Positions 34,799 through 43,657 are shown, counted from the first letter of the stretch. The stretch is 64,000 nucleotides of DNA from an uncultured Flammeovirgaceae bacterium (GCA_937884755.1 CAKZYJ010000114.1:1-64000); one strand, 5' to 3'. Translations and numbers: made by a program. The notes: generated from the sequence alone by a model not told the origin.

Positions 34799-35743
34799 AT
34801 GCTCACAGCTTCTGTTGAATATACCAGCCTTCGTCCGCCCACTCATTACGCACTGGCCTTTGAGCCGTATCTGTATAACCAGACATCGTTCCTACGATTA
34901 AAAGAATACGAAGTGCAGTCTTTTTATGCCGTAGACCATGCTAGAGAGCTGATTATTGCCCGCATCCACTTCGCCATGGAAACCTCGCTCGAGGGTTCAC
35001 TGTGTGCGATTAGCTTACCGCAGCTCCCGTTCGGATCACTGGAATACAGCCTAAGTATAAATATTGCTCAACTAACCGACTTTGTTGTTTTTGTGCGTGA
35101 TCAGTTAACTCAACGAGGAATTACCTCAGTAGAAATCCGAGACTGTATCCCTGCCTACCGGGTAGATGAAGCCAAATTACTTCACCAGGCATTGTTGGAT
35201 CAGGACTTCGTTGTACAGGAAGAAGCAGTCAATCATCATATACCAGTTGATGAGCGAGAGCTATCAACTAAAATGAGTGCTGGACAGCGAGGAAAACTTA
35301 AAAAGTGTGTTAGTGCTAGTTTCACTAGCGCACGTGAATCGATAGATGAACTATCAGAAGTGTATTCGTTTGTTGAAATGAGTTATCAAGCTCGAAAGCG
35401 TTTTTTGTCGCTCCCATTATCGGCCTTACAAGAATCTGTGTGCAAATTTCCTGATCAATACCAGCTATTTTCGGTATATTACTTACAAAAACGTATTGCT
35501 GCATGTGTAGCGGTAAGAGTCTCCCTGTCGGCCTTATACACTTTTTACTACACTGCTTTGGCCTCTTATGGTACCTACAGCCCTACCGTCTTACTGCTAG
35601 ACACTGTTTACCAGTACTGTCAATCTCAGAAGATTAGTGTATTAGATTTAGGAACATCCAGTGCTGAATCAGTTCGGAAGTTTAAGGCTCGAATGGGTGG
35701 TGTTTCTTCAGAGAAGTATACTTACTTTTTAGCTTTAGGATGA
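34799..35743 (+). CDS. FemAB/GNAT-like acyltransferase
   Basis: A 314-residue protein of the FemAB-like GNAT superfamily (CelD/BioF2-type domain). The C-terminal half shows the pattern of that group: FVEMSYQARKRFLSLP, FSVYYLQKRIAACVAVRVSLSALYTFYYTALA, and LDLGTSSAESVRKFKARMGG. The ATG at 34799 is the chosen start; the frame's earlier GTG gives 19 extra residues of no clear type. Members add amino acids or acyl groups to glycans or lipids. It is coupled to the following glycosyltransferase (ATGATG overlap), so a role in glycan or lipid decoration is inferred. Confidence 0.72.
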   Translation: MLTASVEYTSLRPPTHYALAFEPYLYNQTSFLRLKEYEVQSFYAVDHARELIIARIHFAMETSLEGSLCAISLPQLPFGSLEYSLSINIAQLTDFVVFVRDQLTQRGITSVEIRDCIPAYRVDEAKLLHQALLDQDFVVQEEAVNHHIPVDERELSTKMSAGQRGKLKKCVSASFTSARESIDELSEVYSFVEMSYQARKRFLSLPLSALQESVCKFPDQYQLFSVYYLQKRIAACVAVRVSLSALYTFYYTALASYGTYSPTVLLLDTVYQYCQSQKISVLDLGTSSAESVRKFKARMGGVSSEKYTYFLALG

Positions 35744-36654
35744 TGGAGGAACCTTTAGTTTCAGTCATCGCCCTAAGCTATAACCACGAGTTGTTTATCA
35801 AACAGGCCTTAAGCTCAGTCTTAAACCAAACTTACCCAGCTATTGAACTTATTTTAGTGGATGACGCAAGTACTGACCAAAGTGTAAACACTGCCAAAAC
35901 ATATCTAGAAGAAAATCCTGCCCTATTTCCGGTTAAAATTCTTTTTTTGAAAGAAAATGTTGGTAGTTGCACCGCCTTCAATCGCGGTTTGGCGCTCGCC
36001 CAAGGAAAATATGTTATTGATTTTGCCACTGATGATATCATGCTTCCCCAGAGGGTTGAACAACAAGTTAGCTATTTTGAGAGTCTACCGGATGATTATG
36101 GCGTAGTATTTACCGAAGCTGAGTACGTAGACCAAACAGGAAATCATCTATGGTACCATTACCGCAACCGGCTCAAGCATATTCGCCCTATCCCTACCGG
36201 GGATATATATGCCGAGGTACTCGCCCGCTACTTTATTTCCTCGCCCACCATGATGATAAGAAAAAAAGTGCTGGATGGTATGGGGGGGTACGACGAGCAA
36301 CTTGCTTACGAAGATTTTGACTTCTGGGTACGCTCAGCCCGAAATTGGAAATACGCCTACTTAGATGACTGTACTACCCAAGTACGGAAACATTCTGAAT
36401 CAATGTCCACCGGCTGGTACCGCCCCGGTGATCCGCAATTGTATTCTACTTATTTAGTCTGCCAAAAGGCGTTGAAGCTGAACAAAAGTGATGAAGAACG
36501 AAAGGCTTTAGCTACCCGACTTAAGTACGAGCTTCGTCAAGCTTTTCGCTCGGGAAATCACAAAGAAGTGGAATTGCTATTTGGTTTACTACGTCAGCTA
36601 AAGAGAAAACCTTTATTCTATAGGTTACTGACAACTATTTCCAGCTTCTGTTAA
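35740..36654 (+). CDS. Family 2 glycosyltransferase
   Basis: A 304-residue GT-A fold sugar transferase. The N-terminal half is typical: PLVSVIALSYNHELFIKQALSSVLNQTYPAIELILVDDASTDQSV, then NRGLALAQGKYVIDFATDDIMLP with the DDx nucleotide-metal site (here ATDD). The C-terminal part has YDEQLAYEDFDFWVRSARNWKYAYLDD, with the ED pair often used as the catalytic base region. Its start overlaps the stop of the acyltransferase gene. It likely builds a surface glycan. Substrate unknown. Confidence 0.9.
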   Translation: MMEEPLVSVIALSYNHELFIKQALSSVLNQTYPAIELILVDDASTDQSVNTAKTYLEENPALFPVKILFLKENVGSCTAFNRGLALAQGKYVIDFATDDIMLPQRVEQQVSYFESLPDDYGVVFTEAEYVDQTGNHLWYHYRNRLKHIRPIPTGDIYAEVLARYFISSPTMMIRKKVLDGMGGYDEQLAYEDFDFWVRSARNWKYAYLDDCTTQVRKHSESMSTGWYRPGDPQLYSTYLVCQKALKLNKSDEERKALATRLKYELRQAFRSGNHKEVELLFGLLRQLKRKPLFYRLLTTISSFC

Positions 36655-36655
36655 T

Positions 36656-37438
36656 TTACCCTTCTAACATTTTAGCCCATTTCGTCGAAGCTAATGCTTG
36701 TTTAATCTCATTGTAATTTAAAATAAGCTTAGTTAGAGGTTCGGGATTTTGTCTTATAAGTAGAGACTGTAGTTTATAAGGCTTTACTTTCAAGAATTTC
36801 TGCACTCTAGTAAGAGTAGTGGTTGGATGGCTTACTAGTGACTCGTAGGATATTGGCAGTAAATCATGGTTTTTAAAAAGTTTTCTACAATAATGTGAAT
36901 GCTCATCCATACTCATTAATTGAGTCTTACATTCTTCTGCCGAAAGGTATATTTTCCGTTTCTCCACCTTCATTTTCTGACCTTTTTTCCACATAGTATA
37001 TTGACCAGTATTTTCAGCGATTTTTAAAGATACTAAGTTGCGTAAGAGGTTTTCTCGGTAAAGATAAACTACTAATACGCTTTGTCTACTAGCTAATAAA
37101 GAGATCATATCCTTTCCGAGAGGATAGGCAGTGTACTGGAAGAAGAATTTTACTCCAACTGCCTGAATGTTTCGTGAGTATAGTTTGAATAATTTCTTAT
37201 CAACTAATTCTGCTGCTTTTGTCTCGTTGCTATTCCTAACTTTATTTCCCAAATATTCTCCTAACGATAATATGTTCGGGTGAGAATTTAGATAAGTATG
37301 TAACAAAGTAGACCCTGATCGGGGGTGACATAGAATAATGAAAGGGGTGTATTTTCTTGTCTTTTCAATAGAAAGAGATTCTAGTAAATGTTTATAATAG
37401 AGCACCTTTAAAATTCTAATGTATGTAGTTGCTCGCAT
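36656..37438 (-). CDS. Sulfotransferase family protein (PAPS-dependent)
   Basis: A 260-residue protein. The 5'-phosphosulfate loop is FIILCHPRSGSTLLHTYLNSHP (the R-x-G-S/T-x-x-L pattern), and YLYRENLLRNLVSLKIAENTG fits the 3'-phosphate binding helix (RxxxxxxS-like). ISYESLVSHPTTTLTRVQKFLKV is typical of the C-terminal part. The acceptor is unknown. The gene is visibly AT-richer than its neighbours (a sampled 60-base line at 37021 holds 19 G/C). It starts 8 bases after the next gene upstream, 37447, ends, an operon on the minus strand. Confidence 0.85.
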   Translation of the reverse strand: MRATTYIRILKVLYYKHLLESLSIEKTRKYTPFIILCHPRSGSTLLHTYLNSHPNILSLGEYLGNKVRNSNETKAAELVDKKLFKLYSRNIQAVGVKFFFQYTAYPLGKDMISLLASRQSVLVVYLYRENLLRNLVSLKIAENTGQYTMWKKGQKMKVEKRKIYLSAEECKTQLMSMDEHSHYCRKLFKNHDLLPISYESLVSHPTTTLTRVQKFLKVKPYKLQSLLIRQNPEPLTKLILNYNEIKQALASTKWAKMLEG

Positions 37439-37446
37439 AACTAAAT

Positions 37447-38385
37447 TTAATTAAAGTCCATCCAATTGGAAAACTGGCATTCTGTGAGCTTTTTCAGTTG
37501 CTTTACATCTTCGTGATAGTACGAAGCAACCCATTGCCTGGTATCTTCATCTATGGAATCTGGTTGTTGGAAAGATAGAAATTTGGTTTTAGTAGCTTCT
37601 ACGATTTGTAATGCTTTTCTACGGATGGTAATACGGTGGCGATCTGAGAATACTTTTTGGTACCATCTCTTTAGTAGGCTGTTGTGTCTCCCTGACATCA
37701 AATCCATCGCCTGTTTATACATTCTAGGATTTTTCAGAACAGTGCTTTGGTTAAGAAGAGGCACCTCAATAGTAGGTAGTAGGGGAAGGTCAAGAAAGGA
37801 AAAGCAGGAGTTGATCGTCTGCTGTGGTTGTTTTTGGAGAGCTTCGGTCGTTATTAAGTGAATAAATTCTTTCCCGAACGTTTGTTGATAGGTTTCTATC
37901 CACCGGGCATAATGCCCACGGGCGTAGTACGCTGGTGAGATATGATCCTCATCATATGGGACTGATATGCTATCGTAAAATGCATCACGAAAACTTTTAT
38001 GTTCAAAACCTCGCCCTTGGTAAAAGTTATAGTGTGAAATAGCCCGGTCTACCGGATTTCTCAAAATAAAGATAAATCTGGGAGATATTGTCCATTCCCT
38101 GATTCTCTGAATTGCTTTTAGGCTCCCCATATAGTTGATGCTGGCTTCACCTCGGTAGCAATAGTTGATACCGTCTCTAAAAAGAGGTTGATAGTATTCA
38201 TCCAATAATCCGAACGTACGGTCATTAGTAAAAAAATTAGGTTCCTTATCCTGAGCCATATAGATACTAGGATGCTGACTCAGACAATAATGTAGAGTAG
38301 TGGTCCCGGCTTTCATAGCACCAGGGATAAATAGGTTAGGAAACCAAGCCTTCGTGTCTGAAGATACTAGTGGATTTTGACTCAC
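37447..38385 (-). CDS. Sulfotransferase domain protein (NodH/heparan-type)
   Basis: A 312-residue PAPS-dependent sulfotransferase. The phosphosulfate loop is LFIPGAMKAGTTTLHYCLSQHPSI, the acceptor region KEPNFFTND, and the 3'-phosphate motif FIFILRNPVDRAISHYNFY, close to the heparan N-sulfotransferase group. YHEDVKQLKKL at the end is also typical. It acts on carbohydrates in most relatives. It shares an operon with the second sulfotransferase at 36656, so two positions on one polymer might be sulfated. It has the same AT-rich composition. Confidence 0.9.
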   Translation of the reverse strand: MSQNPLVSSDTKAWFPNLFIPGAMKAGTTTLHYCLSQHPSIYMAQDKEPNFFTNDRTFGLLDEYYQPLFRDGINYCYRGEASINYMGSLKAIQRIREWTISPRFIFILRNPVDRAISHYNFYQGRGFEHKSFRDAFYDSISVPYDEDHISPAYYARGHYARWIETYQQTFGKEFIHLITTEALQKQPQQTINSCFSFLDLPLLPTIEVPLLNQSTVLKNPRMYKQAMDLMSGRHNSLLKRWYQKVFSDRHRITIRRKALQIVEATKTKFLSFQQPDSIDEDTRQWVASYYHEDVKQLKKLTECQFSNWMDFN

Positions 38386-38426
38386 CTCAAGGAATCCATT
38401 ATGTTACAAAAAATAAATTAATCCGC

Positions 38427-38978
38427 TCATACATCCTTTTCTTCGGTAGCTTGCTCGCTATTCTTTGATACTTCTTCGTTGTAGGGCTGTTCGCTCATTA
38501 GGCGTACTCCTTCGGCTTTTGTTAGCTTCAGATCGCGGACTACCCGGCGGGGGGTGGGGCGATGCAGTGAAAAAACTACCAGTACAATAGCGTAAAGTCC
38601 GGCAAAGAGTTGCTCGCCGGTGAGGTATAGTCCTAACGCTACCAGCGCGTTAGAGGTCATAAACCAAATGTACATCTGTCGAATCTGCTGGTAAAAGTAG
38701 CGAAGCTTCCGGCGGAACGACCAATTAGGTTCTACCAGTAGCATCGCCCTCCGGTATCTCCGGAAAGCGAAAAATACACTGATAGCTGTCCCAACTAATA
38801 AGGCAATATGTAAGGCCGAGAAGCGATGCGTAGACTTAAGTCCGCCCTGACCTTCGTATTGCAAATAGGCAACACAGAATAACACCAGTGGGCCGGCAAT
38901 GAGTAAATAAAGGGTGATGTTTAGAACATGAAAATATTCGTGAGCATTTTGCAAATACTTTTTGTCAGGAGTGGGCAT
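38427..38978 (-). CDS. Integral membrane protein of unknown function
   Basis: A 183-residue protein with about four hydrophobic segments: VLNITLYLLIAGPLVLFCVAYLQ, ALHIALLVGTAISVFFAF, YIWFMTSNALVALGLYLTG and LFAGLYAIVLVVFSL. The C-terminal tail is acidic and polar (EQPYNEEVSKNSEQATEEKDV). It starts at ATG 38978; a TTG 12 bases upstream is less likely. It matches no family I can name. It is divergent from the lipoprotein gene at 39153. Confidence 0.7.
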   Translation of the reverse strand: MPTPDKKYLQNAHEYFHVLNITLYLLIAGPLVLFCVAYLQYEGQGGLKSTHRFSALHIALLVGTAISVFFAFRRYRRAMLLVEPNWSFRRKLRYFYQQIRQMYIWFMTSNALVALGLYLTGEQLFAGLYAIVLVVFSLHRPTPRRVVRDLKLTKAEGVRLMSEQPYNEEVSKNSEQATEEKDV

Positions 38979-39042
38979 GCCGATGATCAATAATTTGAGG
39001 CGAAATTAACAATTCCTTTGCCAAATGGCTTATATTCGTAAC

Positions 39043-39137
39043 GAATGATCGAATGAAAAATGAGTGAATGATTTAATAAGTCTGCCAGTACTTTACCGTT
39101 CATTCATTCCATCACTTATTCATTCAAATATTCAATA
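39043..39137. repeat. Imperfect intergenic inverted repeat, GAATGAATGA family
   Basis: In the divergent spacer, GAATGAAAAATGAGTGAATG near 39052 pairs imperfectly with CATTCCATCACTTATTCATTC near 39107. It is one of the recurring intergenic elements of this window. Confidence 0.5.
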
Positions 39138-39152
39138 AAATTCTACTAACCT

Positions 39153-39788
39153 ATGCGGCATTGGCGGGGGACGCTTTGGCTTAGCTTCGTACTTATTATC
39201 GGTTCTATCGGCTGTAGCACTACTATCAACCGGCAGGGTGAGCATGTATCGGTAGAGCAGTTTGACTCACTCCGCACCACTTACTATCGGCTGAACGATA
39301 GCCTGAACTACGCCTGGAATTCACTCAAGCAAAGCGACGAAGAGAAATTAGTGCATTTGGATCAGTTGATAAAGGAACTGGATAAAGATGATCTGGTGGG
39401 GGCCGATACGCTAAATTTCCTGGAGCAGATGGTAAAGGAGCTACGTGAGATCAGGTTTGATTCTATCACCGTGGCAAATGCGTCTCAGGTTCAGAAGTAC
39501 GATAGCCTGACCGGAGTGATCAGCGATTCACTAGTGTACCTGACCGATCATTTTCCCGAAGGAGAAGAGAACCCCGCTGTACTGTACCTGACCGATAAAA
39601 TTATCAGCGAAAATAGCAGTGTAGCTCTGTATCGTTTACGGTACGATCAGGTGAGCCGGGACTTTAATCGCTTTATTGAAGAAAATAAAGAACTAATGTC
39701 TTCGCTGGATAGCACTGGTCAACCGGTATTCCGGCGTCCGATGTTCCGACTAGTGAATGACCCAGCGAAAGAAGTTGAGCCCAAGTAG
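39153..39788 (+). CDS. Hypothetical lipoprotein, coiled-coil rich
   Basis: A 211-residue protein with a lipobox (FVLIIGSIGCSTT), so it is membrane anchored. The rest is hydrophilic and largely helical, with repeated D-S-L elements (EQFDSLRTTYYRLNDSLNYAWNSLKQSDEEK, VKELREIRFDSITVAN, QKYDSLTGVISDSLVYL), likely a coiled coil. No family is recognised. It starts after a TATATTCG -7-like element and ends 2 bases before engB, so they are cotranscribed. Confidence 0.72.
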   Translation: MRHWRGTLWLSFVLIIGSIGCSTTINRQGEHVSVEQFDSLRTTYYRLNDSLNYAWNSLKQSDEEKLVHLDQLIKELDKDDLVGADTLNFLEQMVKELREIRFDSITVANASQVQKYDSLTGVISDSLVYLTDHFPEGEENPAVLYLTDKIISENSSVALYRLRYDQVSRDFNRFIEENKELMSSLDSTGQPVFRRPMFRLVNDPAKEVEPK

Positions 39789-39790
39789 TA

Positions 39791-40390
39791 ATGGAGATTA
39801 AACAGTCAGAGTTCGTGAAGAGTAGTGCTGAGGTTGATCAGTGCCCGGCCGGATCGCTACCCGAGTTTGCTTTTATTGGTCGATCCAACGTTGGTAAGTC
39901 TTCGCTCATTAATATGCTCACTGGACGCCGGAAACTAGCCAAAACTTCCAACACTCCCGGCAAAACCCAAACTATCAATCACTTTCTGATTAACCAGCAG
40001 TGGCACCTAGTTGACCTACCCGGCTACGGATACGCTAAAGTGAGTAAAACTACTCGCGATGATTGGGGAAAAATGATTGAATCTTACTTACTGAACCGCC
40101 CTCAGCTAGTCAGCCTATTCGTCTTAATAGACTCCCGTATTCCCCCGCAGAAAATTGATTTGGTGTTTATTGACTGGGTAGGCGAACGAGGGGTGCCGTT
40201 CACCATTATTTTTACCAAGGCCGATAAGCAGAACGAGAAAAAAACGCAAAAATCTATTCGGGCCTTTGAGACCGCCATGCGTGAAACTTGGGCCGAACTG
40301 CCGCCTATGCTGATCAGTTCATCAGTAACCCGCACTGGTCGAGAAGAAATTTTAGGGTATCTCGATGAGCTACTGACGGCTACTCAATAG
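39791..40390 (+). CDS. engB: Ribosome biogenesis GTP-binding protein EngB (YsxC/YihA)
   Basis: A 199-residue essential-type GTPase for 50S assembly. G motifs: G1 GRSNVGKSS, G2 region TSNTPGKTQTINHFL, G3 DLPGYG, G4 FTKADK, G5 SSSVTRTG. The length and the start (MEIKQSEFVKSSAEVDQCP) are normal. It lies two bases after the lipoprotein stop. Confidence 0.95.
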   Translation: MEIKQSEFVKSSAEVDQCPAGSLPEFAFIGRSNVGKSSLINMLTGRRKLAKTSNTPGKTQTINHFLINQQWHLVDLPGYGYAKVSKTTRDDWGKMIESYLLNRPQLVSLFVLIDSRIPPQKIDLVFIDWVGERGVPFTIIFTKADKQNEKKTQKSIRAFETAMRETWAELPPMLISSSVTRTGREEILGYLDELLTATQ

Positions 40391-40478
40391 CTTTTTTGCT
40401 ATATTCGCCCCCGTTTTACAACAGAGCAGCGGTACAACCGTTACCTTAGAGTTACGTCAATAAAAACCATTTACTGTT

Positions 40479-40994
40479 ATGGAGATAAGCGAAATTGCAG
40501 CGATTGCTGGTAAGGGAGGACTATTTCACGTACTAAAACCATCTCGCGCAGGTATGATCGTAGAAACACTCGATGATCAAAAGAAGCGGATGATGGTGAA
40601 CATCAATCAGCGGGTTTCAGTTTTAAAGGAGGTATCTATCTACACCACCAGTGGAGAAGGAGCCGTTCCGCTGGAAGAAGTGTTCCAGAAAATATACGAA
40701 GAGTTTGGCGATGATCCCGGAGTAGATACTTCCGACAGTGAAGATCTAAAGGCGTTTCTCAAGCACGTGGTACCCGACTACGACGAAAGCCGGGTATATG
40801 CTTCAGATATGAAAAAACTGGTAAACTGGTACACCATCCTATTGAAGCAGGCTCCGGAGGTACTGGAACCGCAGGAAGATGAAAAAGAATCTACTGAAGA
40901 TTCAGAAAATCCTGAAGCGACTTCCTCAGCCGACGCTACCGCTAAATCAGCTCCCGAAGAGCAAGAAGCCTCCGAAACCGAAAAGAACGATTAA
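40479..40994 (+). CDS. DUF5606 family protein
   Basis: A 171-residue Bacteroidota protein of unknown function. The first 125 residues form the conserved domain: ISEIAAIAGKGGLFHVLKPSRAGMIVETLDD, RVSVLKEVSIYT, VFQKIYEEFGDDPGVDTSDSEDLKAFLKHVVPDYDESRVYASDMKKLVNWYTILL. The tail is a low-complexity acidic stretch rich in Glu, Ser and Ala. No signal peptide, so it is cytoplasmic. It stands alone between engB and the convergent isocitrate dehydrogenase. Confidence 0.88.
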   Translation: MEISEIAAIAGKGGLFHVLKPSRAGMIVETLDDQKKRMMVNINQRVSVLKEVSIYTTSGEGAVPLEEVFQKIYEEFGDDPGVDTSDSEDLKAFLKHVVPDYDESRVYASDMKKLVNWYTILLKQAPEVLEPQEDEKESTEDSENPEATSSADATAKSAPEEQEASETEKND

Positions 40995-41024
40995 TGATCA
41001 ATGTCCGTTCATTCGTCATTAATC
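40989..41024. repeat. Intergenic inverted repeat at the DUF5606 stop
   Basis: Arms GATTAATGA (40989-40997, including the stop codon) and TCATTAATC (41016-41024) are perfect. It lies between convergent genes; the following TCACTAATCATTAC shares words with the element at 10229. Confidence 0.55.
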
Positions 41025-41041
41025 ACTAATCATTACTTCAA

Positions 41042-42496
41042 CTATTGTCCCTGAGCTAAAGAGTAAGCACGTTCACCGTCGATATTGTACAGTTGCTCGG
41101 TCTTGATGAAATCAAAATTATGCTCATCCAATCGGTTTAGTAAACCGATAATCTGTTGGTGGGTGACTGTTTTTCCCTCTTCGGCTACAAAGCGGCATCG
41201 CCAGTGGTCGGTACAAAATGTTTCGGGTAATCCATCGGGGTACACCTTAACCCCCCGGTTAGTAATTACTCTCAGCGTAAAATCGTCGCCACTAATGGCC
41301 GATAGCCCATCGCCAATTACGTTAGGATCACGATCACTCTCATTCCAGTCAATAAAAACATCTACCCCTACCAGGTCTTTCTGCCGGTTAGGGTCGGGTG
41401 GAGTGCTGTAGTGTAGCTTTTTGCCCTGTACCGGGTGGTAATCGGCCGGGGTAAGTCGCTTGGGTGTTTTACCCAGGTTTTTAATAACTTCTTTGGCAAA
41501 AGCCTGCGTTCCTACCAACTCTTTACTTTGGCCGATGCGGTAAATATCAGCAGTATGAATTCCCGACTCCAGGGTATATAGCCAGGCATTATTAATCTGA
41601 GAGGCTACCTCGGGCTGGCCAATATGAACCAGCATCATAATGGCTGCATTAATCAGACCCGATGGATTGGCTACGTCTTTTCCGGCAATGGTGGGGGCTG
41701 AGCCGTGAATAGCTTCAAACATAGCGCAACTTTCACCAATGTTAGACGACCCACCTAAACCTACCGAACCGGCAATCTGAGCTGCAATATCGGAAATAAT
41801 ATCGCCGTATAGGTTCAGCGTCACTACTACGTCCAGTGTTTCAGGCTTATCTGCCAGAATAGCCGAGCCAATGTCAATAATCATGTGTTCCTGCTCAATA
41901 TCAGGATATTCCTTACCGATCTCATCAAAGGTACGGTGAAACAACCCGTCGGTCAGTTTCATGATGTTATCTTTGGAAAAGCAGGTCACCTTCTTACGGT
42001 CGTAAGCTTCGGCGTATTCGAAGGCGTAACGAATAATTTTTTCGCAGCCGGGGCGGCTTACTAGTTTCAGGCACTGTACCACCTCTTCGGTTTGCTGATG
42101 CTCAATACCCGCATATAAATCTTCTTCATTCTCCCGCACAATAACCATATCAATCATATCGTGGCGGGTAGGGACGTAGGGACTGTACGAGCGACAGGGG
42201 CGCACGTTAGCGTATAGTCCCAGTGTTTTGCGGGTAGTAACATTAAGCGATTTAAAACCGCCGCCCTGAGGAGTAGTAATGGGTGCTTTCAGAAAAACTT
42301 TGGTACTTCGCAGCGAATCCCAAGAAGAAGGTTCAATACCGGAACTCACCCCCCGCTCGTAAACTTTCTCTCCAATTTCAATAACTTCGGGGTCGATACC
42401 AGCCCCGGCGGCTTCTAAAATACTTAGCGTAGCCTTCATAATTTCCGGACCTATTCCGTCGCCGTAGGCAACCGTAATTTTTCGTTTTTCCGACAT
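41042..42496 (-). CDS. icd: NADP-dependent isocitrate dehydrogenase (long form)
   Basis: A 484-residue TCA-cycle enzyme converting isocitrate to 2-oxoglutarate. Motifs: ITVAYGDGIGPEIMKATLSIL, the substrate region FKSLNVTTRKTLGLYANVRPCRS, VIVRENEEDLYAGIEH, metal-binding DVVVTLNLYGDIISDIAAQIAGSVGLGGSSNIGE, and FEAIHGSAPTIAGKDVANPSGLI. The C-terminal extension (about residues 335-484, with WRCRFVAEEGKTV) is the extra domain of this longer IDH group. Cofactor preference is inferred. A minus-strand TACCTTTG lies about 48 bases upstream of the start. Confidence 0.93.
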   Translation of the reverse strand: MSEKRKITVAYGDGIGPEIMKATLSILEAAGAGIDPEVIEIGEKVYERGVSSGIEPSSWDSLRSTKVFLKAPITTPQGGGFKSLNVTTRKTLGLYANVRPCRSYSPYVPTRHDMIDMVIVRENEEDLYAGIEHQQTEEVVQCLKLVSRPGCEKIIRYAFEYAEAYDRKKVTCFSKDNIMKLTDGLFHRTFDEIGKEYPDIEQEHMIIDIGSAILADKPETLDVVVTLNLYGDIISDIAAQIAGSVGLGGSSNIGESCAMFEAIHGSAPTIAGKDVANPSGLINAAIMMLVHIGQPEVASQINNAWLYTLESGIHTADIYRIGQSKELVGTQAFAKEVIKNLGKTPKRLTPADYHPVQGKKLHYSTPPDPNRQKDLVGVDVFIDWNESDRDPNVIGDGLSAISGDDFTLRVITNRGVKVYPDGLPETFCTDHWRCRFVAEEGKTVTHQQIIGLLNRLDEHNFDFIKTEQLYNIDGERAYSLAQGQ

Positions 42497-42543
42497 AGTA
42501 AATTATTATGTTTTAAAAAAATATTCGTGCAAAATGATTAAAG

Positions 42544-42551
42544 CAAAGGTA
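42544..42551 (-). promoter_or_regulatory. Candidate -7 element for icd
   Basis: The minus strand reads TACCTTTG (TAnnTTTG), giving a leader of about 43 nt. A TTTTG box lies upstream at a spacing shorter than 19 bp. Confidence 0.4.
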
Positions 42552-42670
42552 TGGGGGTTTAGCCCAACAAAAGAAAACTAACCAGCTTTTTTTTGAGATG
42601 TTTGCCCTATTTTTTTCTGTTCCCTAATTCGTACCGTTCTGCCAGTGCAGACTGCAGTGAGGTCAAGTTT

Positions 42671-42700
42671 TTGAGAATAGTACCCCACCTGTTATATTTG
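42671..42700 (+). promoter_or_regulatory. Promoter of the enoyl-CoA hydratase gene with full -33/-7 match
   Basis: TTG at 42671-42673 (in TTTTTGAGAA), exactly 19 bp, then TATATTTG at 42693-42700. It has the same spacing as the rplS promoter. The expected transcript start is about 42705, giving a leader of about 92 nt. Confidence 0.78.
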
Positions 42701-42736
42701 CGCTCAGAAAGTCTCGCAAAAAAGCTGAGCTTCAAC

Positions 42737-42773
42737 GTACGTCCACGGTTGCTTCTTGCGGTCGTGGACGTAC
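42737..42773 (+). promoter_or_regulatory. 11-bp inverted repeat in the leader of the enoyl-CoA hydratase mRNA
   Basis: GTACGTCCACG (42737-42747) and CGTGGACGTAC (42763-42773) are perfect complements around a 15-nt loop. It lies entirely between the predicted transcript start and the ATG at 42797 and is GC-rich for the region. It could be an RNA hairpin controlling translation or stability, or a DNA operator. Confidence 0.6.
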
Positions 42774-42796
42774 AGTTTAGGTTTAAAGACATAACT

Positions 42797-43582
42797 ATGG
42801 CAAACTTTAAGTACATCAGTACTACTATCAAAGATGGAATCCTCACACTAACTATTGACCGGGAAGATAAACTCAATGCCCTGAATAAAGCTACGTTGGA
42901 GGAGATCGGAGAAGCAATTCAGGAAGTATACGATGACAGTGATATAAAAGCAGTAATTATTATTGGATCGGGGGAAAAAGCCTTCGTCGCTGGGGCAGAT
43001 ATTAGCGAAGTGGCCGATTTGAACGAAGTAAACGGACGAAAATTTGCTGAGATCGGACAGGAAGTATTTGCTTCTATTGAAAAGTGCGATAAACCCATTA
43101 TAGCCGCAGTAAATGGTTTTGCTTTAGGCGGCGGTTGCGAACTAGCAATGGCCTGTCATATGCGGATTGCTTCCCGGAGCGCGGTCTTTGGGCAACCAGA
43201 AGTAAATTTAGGGCTAATTCCCGGTTTTGGTGGCACTCAGCGGCTACCTAACCTAATTGGGCGGGGACGAGCTCTAGAAATGATGATGACGGCTGACACT
43301 ATTTCAGCCGAGCGAGCCTACGAAATCGGCTTAGTGAACCAACTGGTAGAAGATAAAGCGGCACTGGTTGAGTACTGCGAGCGATTACTGCAAAAAATAA
43401 CTTCCAAGGCTCCGCTCGCCATTGGTATGCTCGTAGACTGCGTAAATGCGGCTTACGAAGCCGAAGAGAATGGCTACCAGACCGAGGCCAATAGCTTTGC
43501 TGCCTGCTGCAAATCGCGTGACTTTGTGGAAGGTACTCAGGCCTTTTTGGAAAAACGCCCCCCCAAGTTTACCGGCGAATAA
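42797..43582 (+). CDS. Enoyl-CoA hydratase / crotonase family
   Basis: A 261-residue enzyme hydrating enoyl-CoA in beta-oxidation or butyrate metabolism. The start is ATG 42797; the frame is open 204 bases further up, but those codons cover the promoter and hairpin. Motifs: ITLTIDREDKLNALNKATL, the oxyanion signature EKAFVAGADISEV, IAAVNGFALGGGCELAMACHMRIASRSAVFGQPEVNLGLIPGFGGTQRLPNLIG with the two catalytic Glu positions (in GGCELA and PEVNLGL). The specific substrate cannot be read off. It is probably monocistronic under the promoter at 42671. Confidence 0.92.
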   Translation: MANFKYISTTIKDGILTLTIDREDKLNALNKATLEEIGEAIQEVYDDSDIKAVIIIGSGEKAFVAGADISEVADLNEVNGRKFAEIGQEVFASIEKCDKPIIAAVNGFALGGGCELAMACHMRIASRSAVFGQPEVNLGLIPGFGGTQRLPNLIGRGRALEMMMTADTISAERAYEIGLVNQLVEDKAALVEYCERLLQKITSKAPLAIGMLVDCVNAAYEAEENGYQTEANSFAACCKSRDFVEGTQAFLEKRPPKFTGE

Positions 43583-43657
43583 CAATTAGGCGGTTTCCTT
43601 ACCTCGTTCGCGATGGGGTACGATCCTTGCGGCTTGTACCGTTTATAAAGCCACCGC

